Shown here one piece after another: positions 19,222-29,003 of a DNA stretch of 35,267 nucleotides; within the stretch, counting starts at the first letter, position 1; each line of letters begins with the position of its first letter. A program made the translations under genes and the position numbers. The notes beneath the pieces were generated by a model. That model did no database searches. It was not told the origin of the DNA and worked only from the letters and a program-made list of their open reading frames with translations. This DNA is from a virus, in the IMG/VR virus record IMGVR_UViG_3300024344_000060, positions 1-35,267 of that record. The stretch is one strand, 5' to 3'.

Positions 19222-22200
19222 TTAATCTAATCCTAAAGCTTCTCTTATTAATTTTTTCTCAGCGTAAAGTTTCTTATTAGTCTGACTTATTCTAAATTCT
19301 GGATGCACAGCTTTCATAGCTTCTTGATATAATCTAGATAGATCAGGAATAAAAACCAATTGTGGTGGTTTGTTAGAGTTATAATCCATAATGTCTGCCA
19401 TGATATCTTCTAACTCTTGTTGTCCTTCATTAACCATATCTGCATTATACCTCATACCACCAATTATTATGCTTCTATAAGCATTTGATATCTGAGCATT
19501 CTTTCTTTGTCTAAATAAATTCATTCGTTTATCTAGTTTACCTTCTTGCCATATAGCTTCTCTTTGTTTAGCAATAGAAGCTGGAGCAAACCCAAACGCT
19601 TGCATCATTATTTCCCAACCTTTTATATCTTGAGTCAACACTTGTCCATAACTTGTGCTAGCAAATCCATTTCCATATGAAGAATACTCTACAGCTTTTA
19701 ACATATTACGTATTGCAGTAGGCATTGATTGTTGAAATGCTTTGCCCCAATTTTGTTCTCTTACACCTTGTTCTATAAGACCTTTTGCTGCATCAACATA
19801 AACAGAACCTGGCGCTCCTAAGAACTCTTCAGCTCTAGCACCTGTTGGTATGCCCATTATATTTAATCCTGCTCTTACTTGTTGAGACCAAGGTAATACA
19901 CCAAAGCCAACTCTTCGTTGAACATCCCACCCAAGAGTAGAATTTATTAAACCATTTTCCACAGCATTAATTAAGCCAGGTCCCCAACCTGCTTCATATA
20001 ACATATTACGAAACTCTGTTCTTACATCAGAGTCTAAACCTGTTATCATCTTCTTAGTTAAATCATATAAATCTTCTGCGTCTTCACCACCAGGTAATCC
20101 CATAAGACCACCAGTCACAAGCATCATTAACATTATTCTAGCAAATGCTCTTCGGCCCATTCTATTTTGTAGTTTTGTTTTTGCTGGGTTAGCTACACCT
20201 ATAGTGAATCCGCCGCCAGCTTTTCTCTTTAATACAGGTGGGTTTAGTAAACGATACAGCAGTCCTACCATTTGTGTCATGTAAGTCATGAATAGTGCAG
20301 GTAATGAACCTAAGCCCCTACCTATTTGTTGTCTATTTTCTTTACCATATATACCAAATGTTTCCTCGGTCATGAATCTTGCCAATGCTTCTGGAGATCT
20401 TCCATATTGCGCCATAGTTAGTTGATAATCCATATCATCACCATACAAAAGATCTGCTTTATCTAATACTTTAGGATCATTCTTTGCTAAATTGTATGTA
20501 GCTATAAAAGCTGTAATACGAGACGCTGCCTCAAATGTATTGAATGCTCCACCTACTATAACACTCTCCACCCATCTAAATGTTTTGTCTCTTTCTCTTT
20601 GGCTACCTACTAATGAACCGCCCATACCAGGAGTTATACCTGCTTCTTGTAAAGCTTGTCCTTGTTTAATTGTTCCATCTGCTATGGCACGGAACAGTGC
20701 CTCTTTAATATCACCTTCTGGTAATTTATTAAAATCAATAAATGCATCTTGGTATTGTCTTTGTCCTGCTACGCCATCTACTACCATACTAGAAGCGTGT
20801 GCAAAAGCTTTACGCAATTCATTTACAGTAGATACTGTGCCCCCTAGTTGTGATAGTATCGGTCCTGTAAATTGTACTAAACTCATAGTTTGTAAGACAG
20901 CTGATGATAAGTTTCCACCAAGATACCACCAAAATCCTATACGTCTCATGTTAGCAAATTCTTGTACAGGGTCATCTACATATGTATCATATTTTTCTGC
21001 GAATCTTAATAGATTAGTGTCACCTTTATCCATTGCCCATTTTCTAGTTTCATCGTAATATTTATTTTTATCTTTCATGTATCTATTACGAGATAATTGA
21101 TTACTGGCTACCATTATGTATTGCATAATAGCACGAGGAAAATCTGCACTATAACCTGGGACACCTTCAGCTCCAACTGATTTATCTCTTGCTATGAAAA
21201 ATGAATTAAGTCCCATTGTATCTTTATCTAATCCTTTTTTCGCAAGTACTTCTCTTAGTTCTTTTAATATTAATTGATAACTTTGTGCATTAGTATCAGA
21301 CATAAATTGTGCGAGGTATTCTAAATTTTTAAATCCTTTACCCTCTTGTATCATTTGTCTCAATCTGTCTATGGTCATTTCAGAGGGGGCACTTATATCG
21401 GCTTCAGGATACTTAACCCTAAGACCAGGCAATGCCGCCTGAGCTTCTCCCATAGTTTCAAACTGTTGATACCAAAGTAATTTTTTAGACTCTTCACCCT
21501 TCTCATCTGTTTCAAGAGCAGATACACTAATGTAGAATTTTCCAAAACGCATCAATGGTACATACATTTTTTTATTTAATGTTTCTACTTGTCCTGCTTG
21601 ACTTAATAAAGCATTAAGACCTGCGTCTTTATTACCTAATAAAGTTTGTATTTGTTCTAGAACATCTCCTTGTATTGATGTTCTCATAATCATAATGTTA
21701 GATAAGCTATCTACAATAAATTTAATCTGTGTATAATCTAATTGTTCTAATAAGTTAGCTATCTCTTGTTGGTCCATTCCCTCAAAGTTATATAATGTTT
21801 TTAGCTCAGGCATTTGCGGGAAAAATCTTTTCAATAAGTTTATACCCATTATTAAATTAGGTACATGTTCTCTAGCAATCTCTGCCTTTAGCCATTCTTT
21901 GTTTATATCTTGGAATGTTTTGTGCACGTCAATAAAAGCTTGTGCAACGTCACCTTCTAGTACAACAACCTCACCTTTTTTAACGGGTAAGTCTGCGGCT
22001 CCTCCATCTTCAGGAGCAATAAATGTTAAACGCCCATTAGGATCTACTTGCATATTCATAGCATCTGTCATCTGTGCAATAATCATAGCTTTAGCTAGTG
22101 CTTCTTTCATTGCATCATCTTGAATAACATTCATGTAATTACGTCTTAAGTAATCTGTAAACTGTTGCTGTAATGATCTGTTCTTGCGAGTCATATTTAT

Positions 22201-25200
22201 TACAGTATTGTACAAATAAGTAAATGGTGTATTTCTTTTTGCTATTGATCTAGCATGCGCCATAATTTTAGCAAACAAAGACATTTTATCTGGTGTAGCT
22301 TTTCTTCCTGCAGCAGCTAATGGCTCTGATGTTGCTGCCATATCTAAATCTTTAATTGCTTTTCTTATTTCTGCATTTCTTTCTTGTCTATTCTTTTCGA
22401 ATTGTGGGTCATAACTTGCATCACCAAATTGTATAGAAGGGTTCGGCTGATTAAGATTTATGTATTCATTTGTATATTGGTAGTCACCGCCTGGTGTTGT
22501 TTCGAATGATTCATATAAGGCAGCGATAGCTTGCTTTGCTGGTATACTACTAGATTCAAATTTTATTCTTTCTCTAACATTAAAAGGATCTCTTGTTTCA
22601 TCTAATGCCCCAGCATCTGTCGTAGGATCGTCTCTAAATATCTCTCTATCCATGCCTTTCAATATACCTTCAGTTAAGAAAGTAGTTATTAGTTTCTTGT
22701 TAGTAGGATCTGTTCTTTTATTATTTTGGGTAAGTTGCCCCAATCTTTCATAAGCAAGATTACTATCTGTAGGATCATATATAATCCTAATTGCTACAGG
22801 CAATGTAGATTGTGTACCATTTATACCTTGAGCAGTGAATACTCTATGTCTTCCTTCCTGCCCTACTACTTTTCCTGTTTTACCATCCGCTGACAATTCT
22901 ATAATAAGATCAGGCACTCCAAATACTCTACCATCACGTGCAGCTTGTGTCATAAATTTCACAGCTTTTTTATCATAAGTTGTATCTTGCAAAGGCATGG
23001 TTAAATCTAAGTATTGTTGAGGAGACATATAAGTATACATACTATTTTCAGGTCCTACAGCTTGAGTCAAACCTATCTCCTCTCCTACCATATTCTCCCT
23101 TTCATAGTCAAAACTAAAGGTAAAAAAATTCCTGTTATTGTATGTAGTTTTTACTGTCTTATCGTTGAATCGATTAGTAAATCTAATTTTATTTTTATCT
23201 AAAGAAAACTTCATTTGAATGGTAGTATCTGTATCTATTTTTTCACCAAGCATGAACTCAATAAATTTCTTTTGTTGATTACGTAAAGTTGGATCGCTGT
23301 AGTCTGCAAGGTTACGGCTAAGAACTACGTCACCTCTAGGATTTTTATAAGTCATTTCTGCTAAACTTTTAGCTGTATTCATTTCAGCAATTTGACCTTC
23401 TACTTTCATTCTTTGTCCAACCAAGCCTGCTTCTATTTTATTAAATATACTTTCAGGAGTCTCAAAGCCTGCCCCTCTTAGTCCGCTAGCAAGAGCCATT
23501 AAGAATGCTTTTATTCTTACAAATATTTTTTTAATTTGTGCAGTTAAAGTGTTATCTATATTAGCTCCTTTTTTTAAGTGTGCTAATTTTCTTTGTAATG
23601 CAAAGTTAGCGAATGCATAGGCAATACCTTCTTCTTCATACATCTGTTGTTCTGTTTGATTAAAAGTATTGTTGGTCCAAGTATACTTATCTTTAATACC
23701 ATACTCGTTTATCCATTGATCTCTTGCAGCCTTAGTTAATATGTTCCATTCTTTGTCTGTAAACAATCCTAAATTTTTTAATGCATGAATAGCTTCATGA
23801 TTAAGACTTTGAAATGCTGTCATCATTTGTGCAGCACTAAATTCCATATCTGTTTTTCTTAACGCAGGATTAGTATAATTGTTACGTGCTATTCTTTCAT
23901 TTATATTTTGATACATGTCCATATTAAATGCGATCTGTATCAATCCATATGTTAAATTAGGAAACTCTGGTACAGTTAATGTTGGTGCGCCAGTTCTTTT
24001 TATTGCAGTTCTTATATATTCAGGAGCAGTAAATCCCCCACCTATTCCTTCTTGTGGCCTACCTCCTGACATTACATTGTTAACAATAGCTAAGTCAGTT
24101 TGAGATAATCCCAATTGATCTAACCACTCTCTCATTAACTCAGTAATCAGTGGCAAATTATCATCTACTTCAGTAAGTATGCCTGGTTGGCTAGATCCTG
24201 TTGCAGATGATTTATTAAATCTAACAAACTCTCCGTAAATTTTTCTACGTGTAACTTGTGTCTCTGTTTGATTTAATTGTTTTCTTAATTTGTTTATTTG
24301 TTTTTTAACTTTAGTTAAAGTTACAGTTTCCCAACTCATAGCTCCTCTTATAGGAGTATCTAATATAGGTTCTATACTTAATGATTGTAGTAATTTATTT
24401 ATATCTTTTCTTGCTCTAAATGTTTGAGTTATTAATGATTTGTATGCTACTTCTTCAGCAACTAAAGGTGCTCGTACATTAGGATCAGCCGCTCTATACT
24501 TAGAGTCAGCTCGTATTTTTTCTAGTTGTCTTGCCGCTGCCCTTAATGCTTGCGGAGTGAATACAGGAAACAATCTAAATGTTTCTTTGATATCTCCCAT
24601 TTGCTTATCAGCTCTAACAATATGTTCACCTGTATTATCAAAATCTTTTAACTCTTGTCTTGCTTCTTTATACGCGTCACTTAATATTCCAAATTGTGCA
24701 CGTGCTGCATTAACCAAACCAACTTTAGTTTGTCTTAGTTCTTTATATTGTTGTAAGTATTTTCTTTTAATTCCAGTTGAATCTAATGCATCAGCTAATT
24801 GCAACACCATACGCATACGTTCGTTTGAAGGTATTTCGTATAAGTCTTCAAAGGTAAACTCTTCCTTTAATAATAAAGGATGATATCTCATAACAGGTAC
24901 AATTTTATCACCTGTTATACTTGCTTTTTGCGCCGCTGTTAAAGGCTCTGTTGTTCTAACAGTCTCACCAACTTGTATTTTTTCTGTGACAGGCCCCCCT
25001 AGTATAGGTGCCAATGTACTAAATGTTCTATTGTTTTTTATTATATCATTTATAATACGTCTGCCTTCAGTTATTTTCTTTTTGCCTGGAACAGGAGTTA
25101 TATTTTCAATTTGTCTTTGGATATACTCTTGTCCTCTTGGGCCAGATAAATAACCTAATTGCTGTAAACGATTACGATCTTCTTCTGGTAATTGATTTTG

Positions 25201-27021
25201 TTGTGCATCTTGCTCAGCTCTATCAATTAAAGCCAAGTCTCTCCAGAAAGTATAATCTTCTGTTACAGCTTTCTTTAAATCTTCACCCGTAAGTTTATCA
25301 TACTTTTTAAATAAAGGATTGAGTGGATCAATGTAAGGTTCATAACCATACTCATTTATAAATTCTTTTCTTTCTTCACTGGATAATCTTTCTGTTTGTT
25401 GCTGTGCTCTTGCAACTTCTATTCTATTTACTAATTCATCTATTGTTGCTTCTTTACCGCCCAGAAAAGTATCAACTGATTCATCTTTAGAGTTAGGTAT
25501 ATAACCTGTTTCTTCTAAAGCTTTTTTACTATCTGAATATTGTTTTCTTAATTTGGCATCTACATTTACCTGTTCATTAGGATTGGCAATATCATATTCA
25601 TAAATATCACCAGGCTCTGCCCCTCCTGTTGGAGTATCTACTTGATTGATTAGCCCAGCTTGTCTTATAGGTACAGTTGCTATAGCTGCTGGTATATCTA
25701 CTTGTGATAAAATAAATTGTTTTTCACCATCTAAATCTGCAGTACCTACAACTTTAAATTTAGGTTTATCAAACATATTCTCTAAATCTTTTTGTCTGCC
25801 TGGAGGTATGTCAGGATTGTATTGATTGTCTACTGTAACTGTGCTTCCTATGTCAAATTCTCTTGCTTCAAAAATAGGTGTTGAAACATCTAATGGATCT
25901 AGGTTAGATATTGCCGCACCACCTTTAGCATCTACAGGACCCGTGCCTTTACCTAACATCTTAATTGATTTATATGTAGGATTGATCATACCAAAACCAA
26001 AACCACCAAAGAAACCAGCTGCCGCCGCTTCACCTAATTGTTTAGCAAACTCTTTATCATTATATAATTCATCGAAGTTAACTCCTGTAGAAATACCAGC
26101 CGCAGTTCTGTTTAATGTTTCTTGTATACCCTCTGCAAGACCTTCACCTAACATTGTTAAAGGTACTTCTTTTGCAAACGTTCCAGGTATTCTTTTTAAA
26201 CTTCCTTTACTTCCATTCTTAACTGCTTGCACCATGCCCTTTTGGGCCATTTGTCTAGCTGCTTCTCTTGTTCCAAAAGTTCTAATCAAAGAAGGAACTA
26301 CACCACCAATACCCAATCTTTCAACAGCCGCGTATGGCACAGCTAGTGCCAGAGATAATCCAACATTAGGATCTTCAACACCAGCTTCTCTTTGTGCAAG
26401 AGTTGTATCACCTAATCCAAATATATAACCACTAAGTAAAGTACCTGCTGTTGCACCTGCAACTGTTCCACCTGGACCAGCTAATGAACCAACTGCACCA
26501 CCCACAATACCCATAATAATAGTAGGTATAGTAGTTGCCGCTGCATTACCTGAGGTGTATTTTAAATATTTAGTGAAAGCTGTTAATTGATCATCATCTT
26601 TTACAATATCTTCTATTGTACTAGGGCGTGCAAGTAACTCGCCATCTTCTGTTCTTTGAAAAATGTGTGCTGATCTATCTAATAGATATTGTTCTGCTAC
26701 TTTAAGAGCTTCTTCTTGATGCTCTTTAGCTCCTACAAAATCATAGAATGATGATAGTGCCCCCTGTCCGATAGCTTTCAAACTATCCATACCACCTTTA
26801 AAAGAAGATGTAAAAGAACCATCATCAAGGTTCTCTGCTTCTAACATGTCTACAGGTTGCAGACCGTACTTGTACATGAAGCCTTTCTCGAACATTGCGT
26901 TCTCAAGTTGCTCTGATTTTAAAAATTCTTTGATTTCTTCCTGCGATAAATCTGCAGGTAAACGGATTCTAGGTGCATTGGGCACCTGTTTAAACTCTAT
27001 AAATTTTACTGGCTCTGCCAT
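19222..27021 (-). CDS. Giant polyvalent/internal virion (ejection) protein, 2,599 aa
   Basis: One unbroken frame of 7.8 kb, over a fifth of the window. Visible parts in order: a short N-terminal region; a Gly/Ala-rich hydrophobic zone (about residues 155-245) that could insert in membranes; a long charged helical part (400-900); a gluzincin-like peptidase motif 'NHEAIHAL' (His1075, Glu1076, His1079) followed about 50 residues later by 'YEEEGIAYAF' (Glu1129-1131); a 'QEGRHRVF' block (near 1390) of the ParB-like/polyvalent type; and a C-terminal 650 residues with 'GFWWYLGGNLSSAVLQT' (near 2025) and several hydrophobic stretches (about 2230-2300), as in PLxRFG-type proteins. Such proteins are packaged and injected with the DNA. 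AAGGA lies five bases before the ATG. Motif GGGGGCAC occurs three times inside. Confidence 0.85.
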   Translation of the reverse strand: MAEPVKFIEFKQVPNAPRIRLPADLSQEEIKEFLKSEQLENAMFEKGFMYKYGLQPVDMLEAENLDDGSFTSSFKGGMDSLKAIGQGALSSFYDFVGAKEHQEEALKVAEQYLLDRSAHIFQRTEDGELLARPSTIEDIVKDDDQLTAFTKYLKYTSGNAAATTIPTIIMGIVGGAVGSLAGPGGTVAGATAGTLLSGYIFGLGDTTLAQREAGVEDPNVGLSLALAVPYAAVERLGIGGVVPSLIRTFGTREAARQMAQKGMVQAVKNGSKGSLKRIPGTFAKEVPLTMLGEGLAEGIQETLNRTAAGISTGVNFDELYNDKEFAKQLGEAAAAGFFGGFGFGMINPTYKSIKMLGKGTGPVDAKGGAAISNLDPLDVSTPIFEAREFDIGSTVTVDNQYNPDIPPGRQKDLENMFDKPKFKVVGTADLDGEKQFILSQVDIPAAIATVPIRQAGLINQVDTPTGGAEPGDIYEYDIANPNEQVNVDAKLRKQYSDSKKALEETGYIPNSKDESVDTFLGGKEATIDELVNRIEVARAQQQTERLSSEERKEFINEYGYEPYIDPLNPLFKKYDKLTGEDLKKAVTEDYTFWRDLALIDRAEQDAQQNQLPEEDRNRLQQLGYLSGPRGQEYIQRQIENITPVPGKKKITEGRRIINDIIKNNRTFSTLAPILGGPVTEKIQVGETVRTTEPLTAAQKASITGDKIVPVMRYHPLLLKEEFTFEDLYEIPSNERMRMVLQLADALDSTGIKRKYLQQYKELRQTKVGLVNAARAQFGILSDAYKEARQELKDFDNTGEHIVRADKQMGDIKETFRLFPVFTPQALRAAARQLEKIRADSKYRAADPNVRAPLVAEEVAYKSLITQTFRARKDINKLLQSLSIEPILDTPIRGAMSWETVTLTKVKKQINKLRKQLNQTETQVTRRKIYGEFVRFNKSSATGSSQPGILTEVDDNLPLITELMREWLDQLGLSQTDLAIVNNVMSGGRPQEGIGGGFTAPEYIRTAIKRTGAPTLTVPEFPNLTYGLIQIAFNMDMYQNINERIARNNYTNPALRKTDMEFSAAQMMTAFQSLNHEAIHALKNLGLFTDKEWNILTKAARDQWINEYGIKDKYTWTNNTFNQTEQQMYEEEGIAYAFANFALQRKLAHLKKGANIDNTLTAQIKKIFVRIKAFLMALASGLRGAGFETPESIFNKIEAGLVGQRMKVEGQIAEMNTAKSLAEMTYKNPRGDVVLSRNLADYSDPTLRNQQKKFIEFMLGEKIDTDTTIQMKFSLDKNKIRFTNRFNDKTVKTTYNNRNFFTFSFDYERENMVGEEIGLTQAVGPENSMYTYMSPQQYLDLTMPLQDTTYDKKAVKFMTQAARDGRVFGVPDLIIELSADGKTGKVVGQEGRHRVFTAQGINGTQSTLPVAIRIIYDPTDSNLAYERLGQLTQNNKRTDPTNKKLITTFLTEGILKGMDREIFRDDPTTDAGALDETRDPFNVRERIKFESSSIPAKQAIAALYESFETTPGGDYQYTNEYINLNQPNPSIQFGDASYDPQFEKNRQERNAEIRKAIKDLDMAATSEPLAAAGRKATPDKMSLFAKIMAHARSIAKRNTPFTYLYNTVINMTRKNRSLQQQFTDYLRRNYMNVIQDDAMKEALAKAMIIAQMTDAMNMQVDPNGRLTFIAPEDGGAADLPVKKGEVVVLEGDVAQAFIDVHKTFQDINKEWLKAEIAREHVPNLIMGINLLKRFFPQMPELKTLYNFEGMDQQEIANLLEQLDYTQIKFIVDSLSNIMIMRTSIQGDVLEQIQTLLGNKDAGLNALLSQAGQVETLNKKMYVPLMRFGKFYISVSALETDEKGEESKKLLWYQQFETMGEAQAALPGLRVKYPEADISAPSEMTIDRLRQMIQEGKGFKNLEYLAQFMSDTNAQSYQLILKELREVLAKKGLDKDTMGLNSFFIARDKSVGAEGVPGYSADFPRAIMQYIMVASNQLSRNRYMKDKNKYYDETRKWAMDKGDTNLLRFAEKYDTYVDDPVQEFANMRRIGFWWYLGGNLSSAVLQTMSLVQFTGPILSQLGGTVSTVNELRKAFAHASSMVVDGVAGQRQYQDAFIDFNKLPEGDIKEALFRAIADGTIKQGQALQEAGITPGMGGSLVGSQRERDKTFRWVESVIVGGAFNTFEAASRITAFIATYNLAKNDPKVLDKADLLYGDDMDYQLTMAQYGRSPEALARFMTEETFGIYGKENRQQIGRGLGSLPALFMTYMTQMVGLLYRLLNPPVLKRKAGGGFTIGVANPAKTKLQNRMGRRAFARIMLMMLVTGGLMGLPGGEDAEDLYDLTKKMITGLDSDVRTEFRNMLYEAGWGPGLINAVENGLINSTLGWDVQRRVGFGVLPWSQQVRAGLNIMGIPTGARAEEFLGAPGSVYVDAAKGLIEQGVREQNWGKAFQQSMPTAIRNMLKAVEYSSYGNGFASTSYGQVLTQDIKGWEIMMQAFGFAPASIAKQREAIWQEGKLDKRMNLFRQRKNAQISNAYRSIIIGGMRYNADMVNEGQQELEDIMADIMDYNSNKPPQLVFIPDLSRLYQEAMKAVHPEFRISQTNKKLYAEKKLIREALGLD

Positions 27022-27067
27022 AATTCCTTACATAATGTATTCAGGGATGAATCCCTTAGTGTTTTAA

Positions 27068-28093
27068 CTATTGTTTATAAATATCGTAATCTATAACTTC
27101 TTCGCTATATCCTCCACCACTACTTTGCATAACAATAGCAGTAAGTTGTTCATTTAATCTATCTCTTTGTTTCTCTAAATCTTTTTTCTTATCTGGATTA
27201 ACTTCTTGCATTATTGCCTCAGATATACTTTTAATTGCTGCGGATAAATCTGCTGCGCCACTTGCCACACCTTGTGTTTGTAACCAGTTGCCAATCCATG
27301 ATGTACCTTCTGCACTATCAGGATCGATGCCATTATTCCATGCCATATATCTAGCTTCCTTCATTTTGTTTGTATAAAATTGAAGAGGGTTAGCATCCTT
27401 TTGTGCTTGAGATAAGTCTTTTAACATCTTAGCTTCCGCCGCCTGTGCTTCTTGATATTTATCTTGTCCTCTATCAAGTCCTCTAGATAATGTAGGTACT
27501 AAAGCTCCCGCCGCTGCTTTCCCAGGTTCAATAGGTTTAACTAATTCTTTTCCCATCTCACCAATGTAAGTAAAAAGTTTTTCTCTTGCGTCTGCATTCT
27601 TAGAAAAGTATTCACCAAGTTTTCCAAGAGGTCCTTCGTATGGTTTTTCTTTTTTATTTCCGCTTATACCCCTAGCAATTGCTTTTGCTTTTGATACTGC
27701 TTGATCAGCTTCCATGCCAGATTTTTTAGCTTCTTCACTTCCTGGCAAGCCTCTATCAAATCTGTCATATTCATCTCCGATATATCCTTGACTTTCTAAT
27801 TTTTTTACAAGTTTTTCTTTATATATTTGAGCCGCTTTATCTGCTTTTTCTTCAGAAGATGGTGCTCTATATGTCCAGTAATTTAAATCTTCAATATCAT
27901 AGTCACTTACTTTTTTAGTTATATCTTTTAACTCTTTTAAAATCTCACCAGGTTCTGATTTTTTTAATCCTTTTTGAGCCTCTTCAGTATAATCATATAT
28001 TGTTAGATCTTCGTCCTCAGGATCAATAGTTCCATCCAATATGTTATAAGCTTGATCGCCGTATAAATATTCTAATATATCTTTTTCTGCCAT
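27068..28093 (-). CDS. Putative internal virion protein, 341 aa
   Basis: A hydrophilic, mostly helical protein with an acidic N-terminus (residues 1-60), a Lys/Glu-rich middle, an Ala-rich segment (about 195-240) and a coiled-coil-like C-terminal part. It has no named motif. The place directly upstream of the giant ejection protein and downstream of an Ala/Gln-rich virion protein suits an internal or ejected virion component, like T7 gp14-gp16. AGGATAAG precedes ATG 28093. The assignment is by context only. Confidence 0.65.
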   Translation of the reverse strand: MAEKDILEYLYGDQAYNILDGTIDPEDEDLTIYDYTEEAQKGLKKSEPGEILKELKDITKKVSDYDIEDLNYWTYRAPSSEEKADKAAQIYKEKLVKKLESQGYIGDEYDRFDRGLPGSEEAKKSGMEADQAVSKAKAIARGISGNKKEKPYEGPLGKLGEYFSKNADAREKLFTYIGEMGKELVKPIEPGKAAAGALVPTLSRGLDRGQDKYQEAQAAEAKMLKDLSQAQKDANPLQFYTNKMKEARYMAWNNGIDPDSAEGTSWIGNWLQTQGVASGAADLSAAIKSISEAIMQEVNPDKKKDLEKQRDRLNEQLTAIVMQSSGGGYSEEVIDYDIYKQ

Positions 28094-28101
28094 ATCTTAT
28101 C

Positions 28102-29001
28102 CTATTTACCAAATGGTTGCCAACCAAGGTTCGCCGCCATGCCCAATCCTTGCATACCAAGTCCCATTGCTTGTTGGAAGAATGGTGCTGGCTGTGCTTG
28201 AGGTATTTGTCCCACGCTTGTAGTTTGAGATGGGAATGGTGCTCCTCTAATAATGTTTGATACAAATCCAAGTTGTTCTTTTGGATAATCTCTTTCTGAT
28301 AAGAAATCAGTATAACTAATATCTAATGCTGTTTGATCTAATCCTCTACCAAGTGCGCCAATACCAAGTTGTTGAGCAATGTCTGCTTGTTCCATTGTTT
28401 GTGCTTGAGCACCAAGTGTACCCATTGCCATACCTGAACGAAGTTGTTGTGCTTGATCTTGTTGTGATGCTTTAAGTGCAGTTTGATAAGCTGCTGCTTG
28501 TGCCTTGGTGTATAAATCTCCAAGACCTGATGTTAAATTCTTTTGTCTTTCTGCTTCTTGTATTGCAAATCTTGTACTATCTAATCCACCTGCTTGTACT
28601 GCTTTTGCTGCGATACCTTGTTGTTGTATAGCAGATTGATCTTTCATTTGCTGAGCTGCGACGTCTGCAACTCGTTTATTATAATCTGTCATGTACTGGC
28701 CAACTCCACCTATTGCTGGAGCGCCTGCCGCAGTTGCCGCAGTGTAAGCCTGAGTACCACGAAGAGCACCAATGCCCTTCATTGCTTGAGCTTGTGCCGC
28801 TGCATCTTTTTCCATCTGAGATAGCCCTGCTAGTCTTGGGCCTGTGTACGGTACGTAAGCTTCTTTGCTTACATCCATTGCCTCCCCAATAATATCAGCA
28901 GTTGGTTCAGCTATATACTTTGGAATCTCTGTTGTTGTAATGTTAGTAGTTTCCACTGGAGGTGGATTTTTACTACCAAATAAAAAATCAAATATTGCCA
29001 T
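28102..29001 (-). CDS. Ala/Gln/Gly-rich virion protein, 299 aa
   Basis: Begins 'MAIFDFLFGSKNPPP', followed by a Thr/Pro stretch and then 'YVPYTGPRLAGLSQMEKDA' (about residues 50-68), a pattern I recall from structural regions of marine podoviruses. Residues 70-215 are very rich in Ala, Gln and Gly with many GxxG and AxxA steps and look like long packed helices. The C-terminal 60 residues are Pro/Gln/Gly/Met-rich. This fits a small ejection protein (T7 gp14-like role). The stop is eight bases from the 341-aa gene's ATG. Confidence 0.7.
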   Translation of the reverse strand: MAIFDFLFGSKNPPPVETTNITTTEIPKYIAEPTADIIGEAMDVSKEAYVPYTGPRLAGLSQMEKDAAAQAQAMKGIGALRGTQAYTAATAAGAPAIGGVGQYMTDYNKRVADVAAQQMKDQSAIQQQGIAAKAVQAGGLDSTRFAIQEAERQKNLTSGLGDLYTKAQAAAYQTALKASQQDQAQQLRSGMAMGTLGAQAQTMEQADIAQQLGIGALGRGLDQTALDISYTDFLSERDYPKEQLGFVSNIIRGAPFPSQTTSVGQIPQAQPAPFFQQAMGLGMQGLGMAANLGWQPFGK

Positions 29002-29003
29002 AA

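Noticed and set aside
20492-21058. 188-aa plus-strand open frame within the giant gene
   Set aside because: It is antisense to conserved coding sequence, has no ribosome binding site and shows low-complexity Ser/Pro/Leu composition typical of a mirrored frame.
25826-26428. 200-aa plus-strand open frame
   Set aside because: Antisense to the Gly/Ala-rich part of the giant gene; the Pro/Ala/Ser bias is what that region gives when read backwards.
27043-27056. AGGGATGAATCCCT inverted repeat before the giant gene
   Set aside because: The stem is only about five base pairs with no T run, and is too weak to call a terminator or operator.
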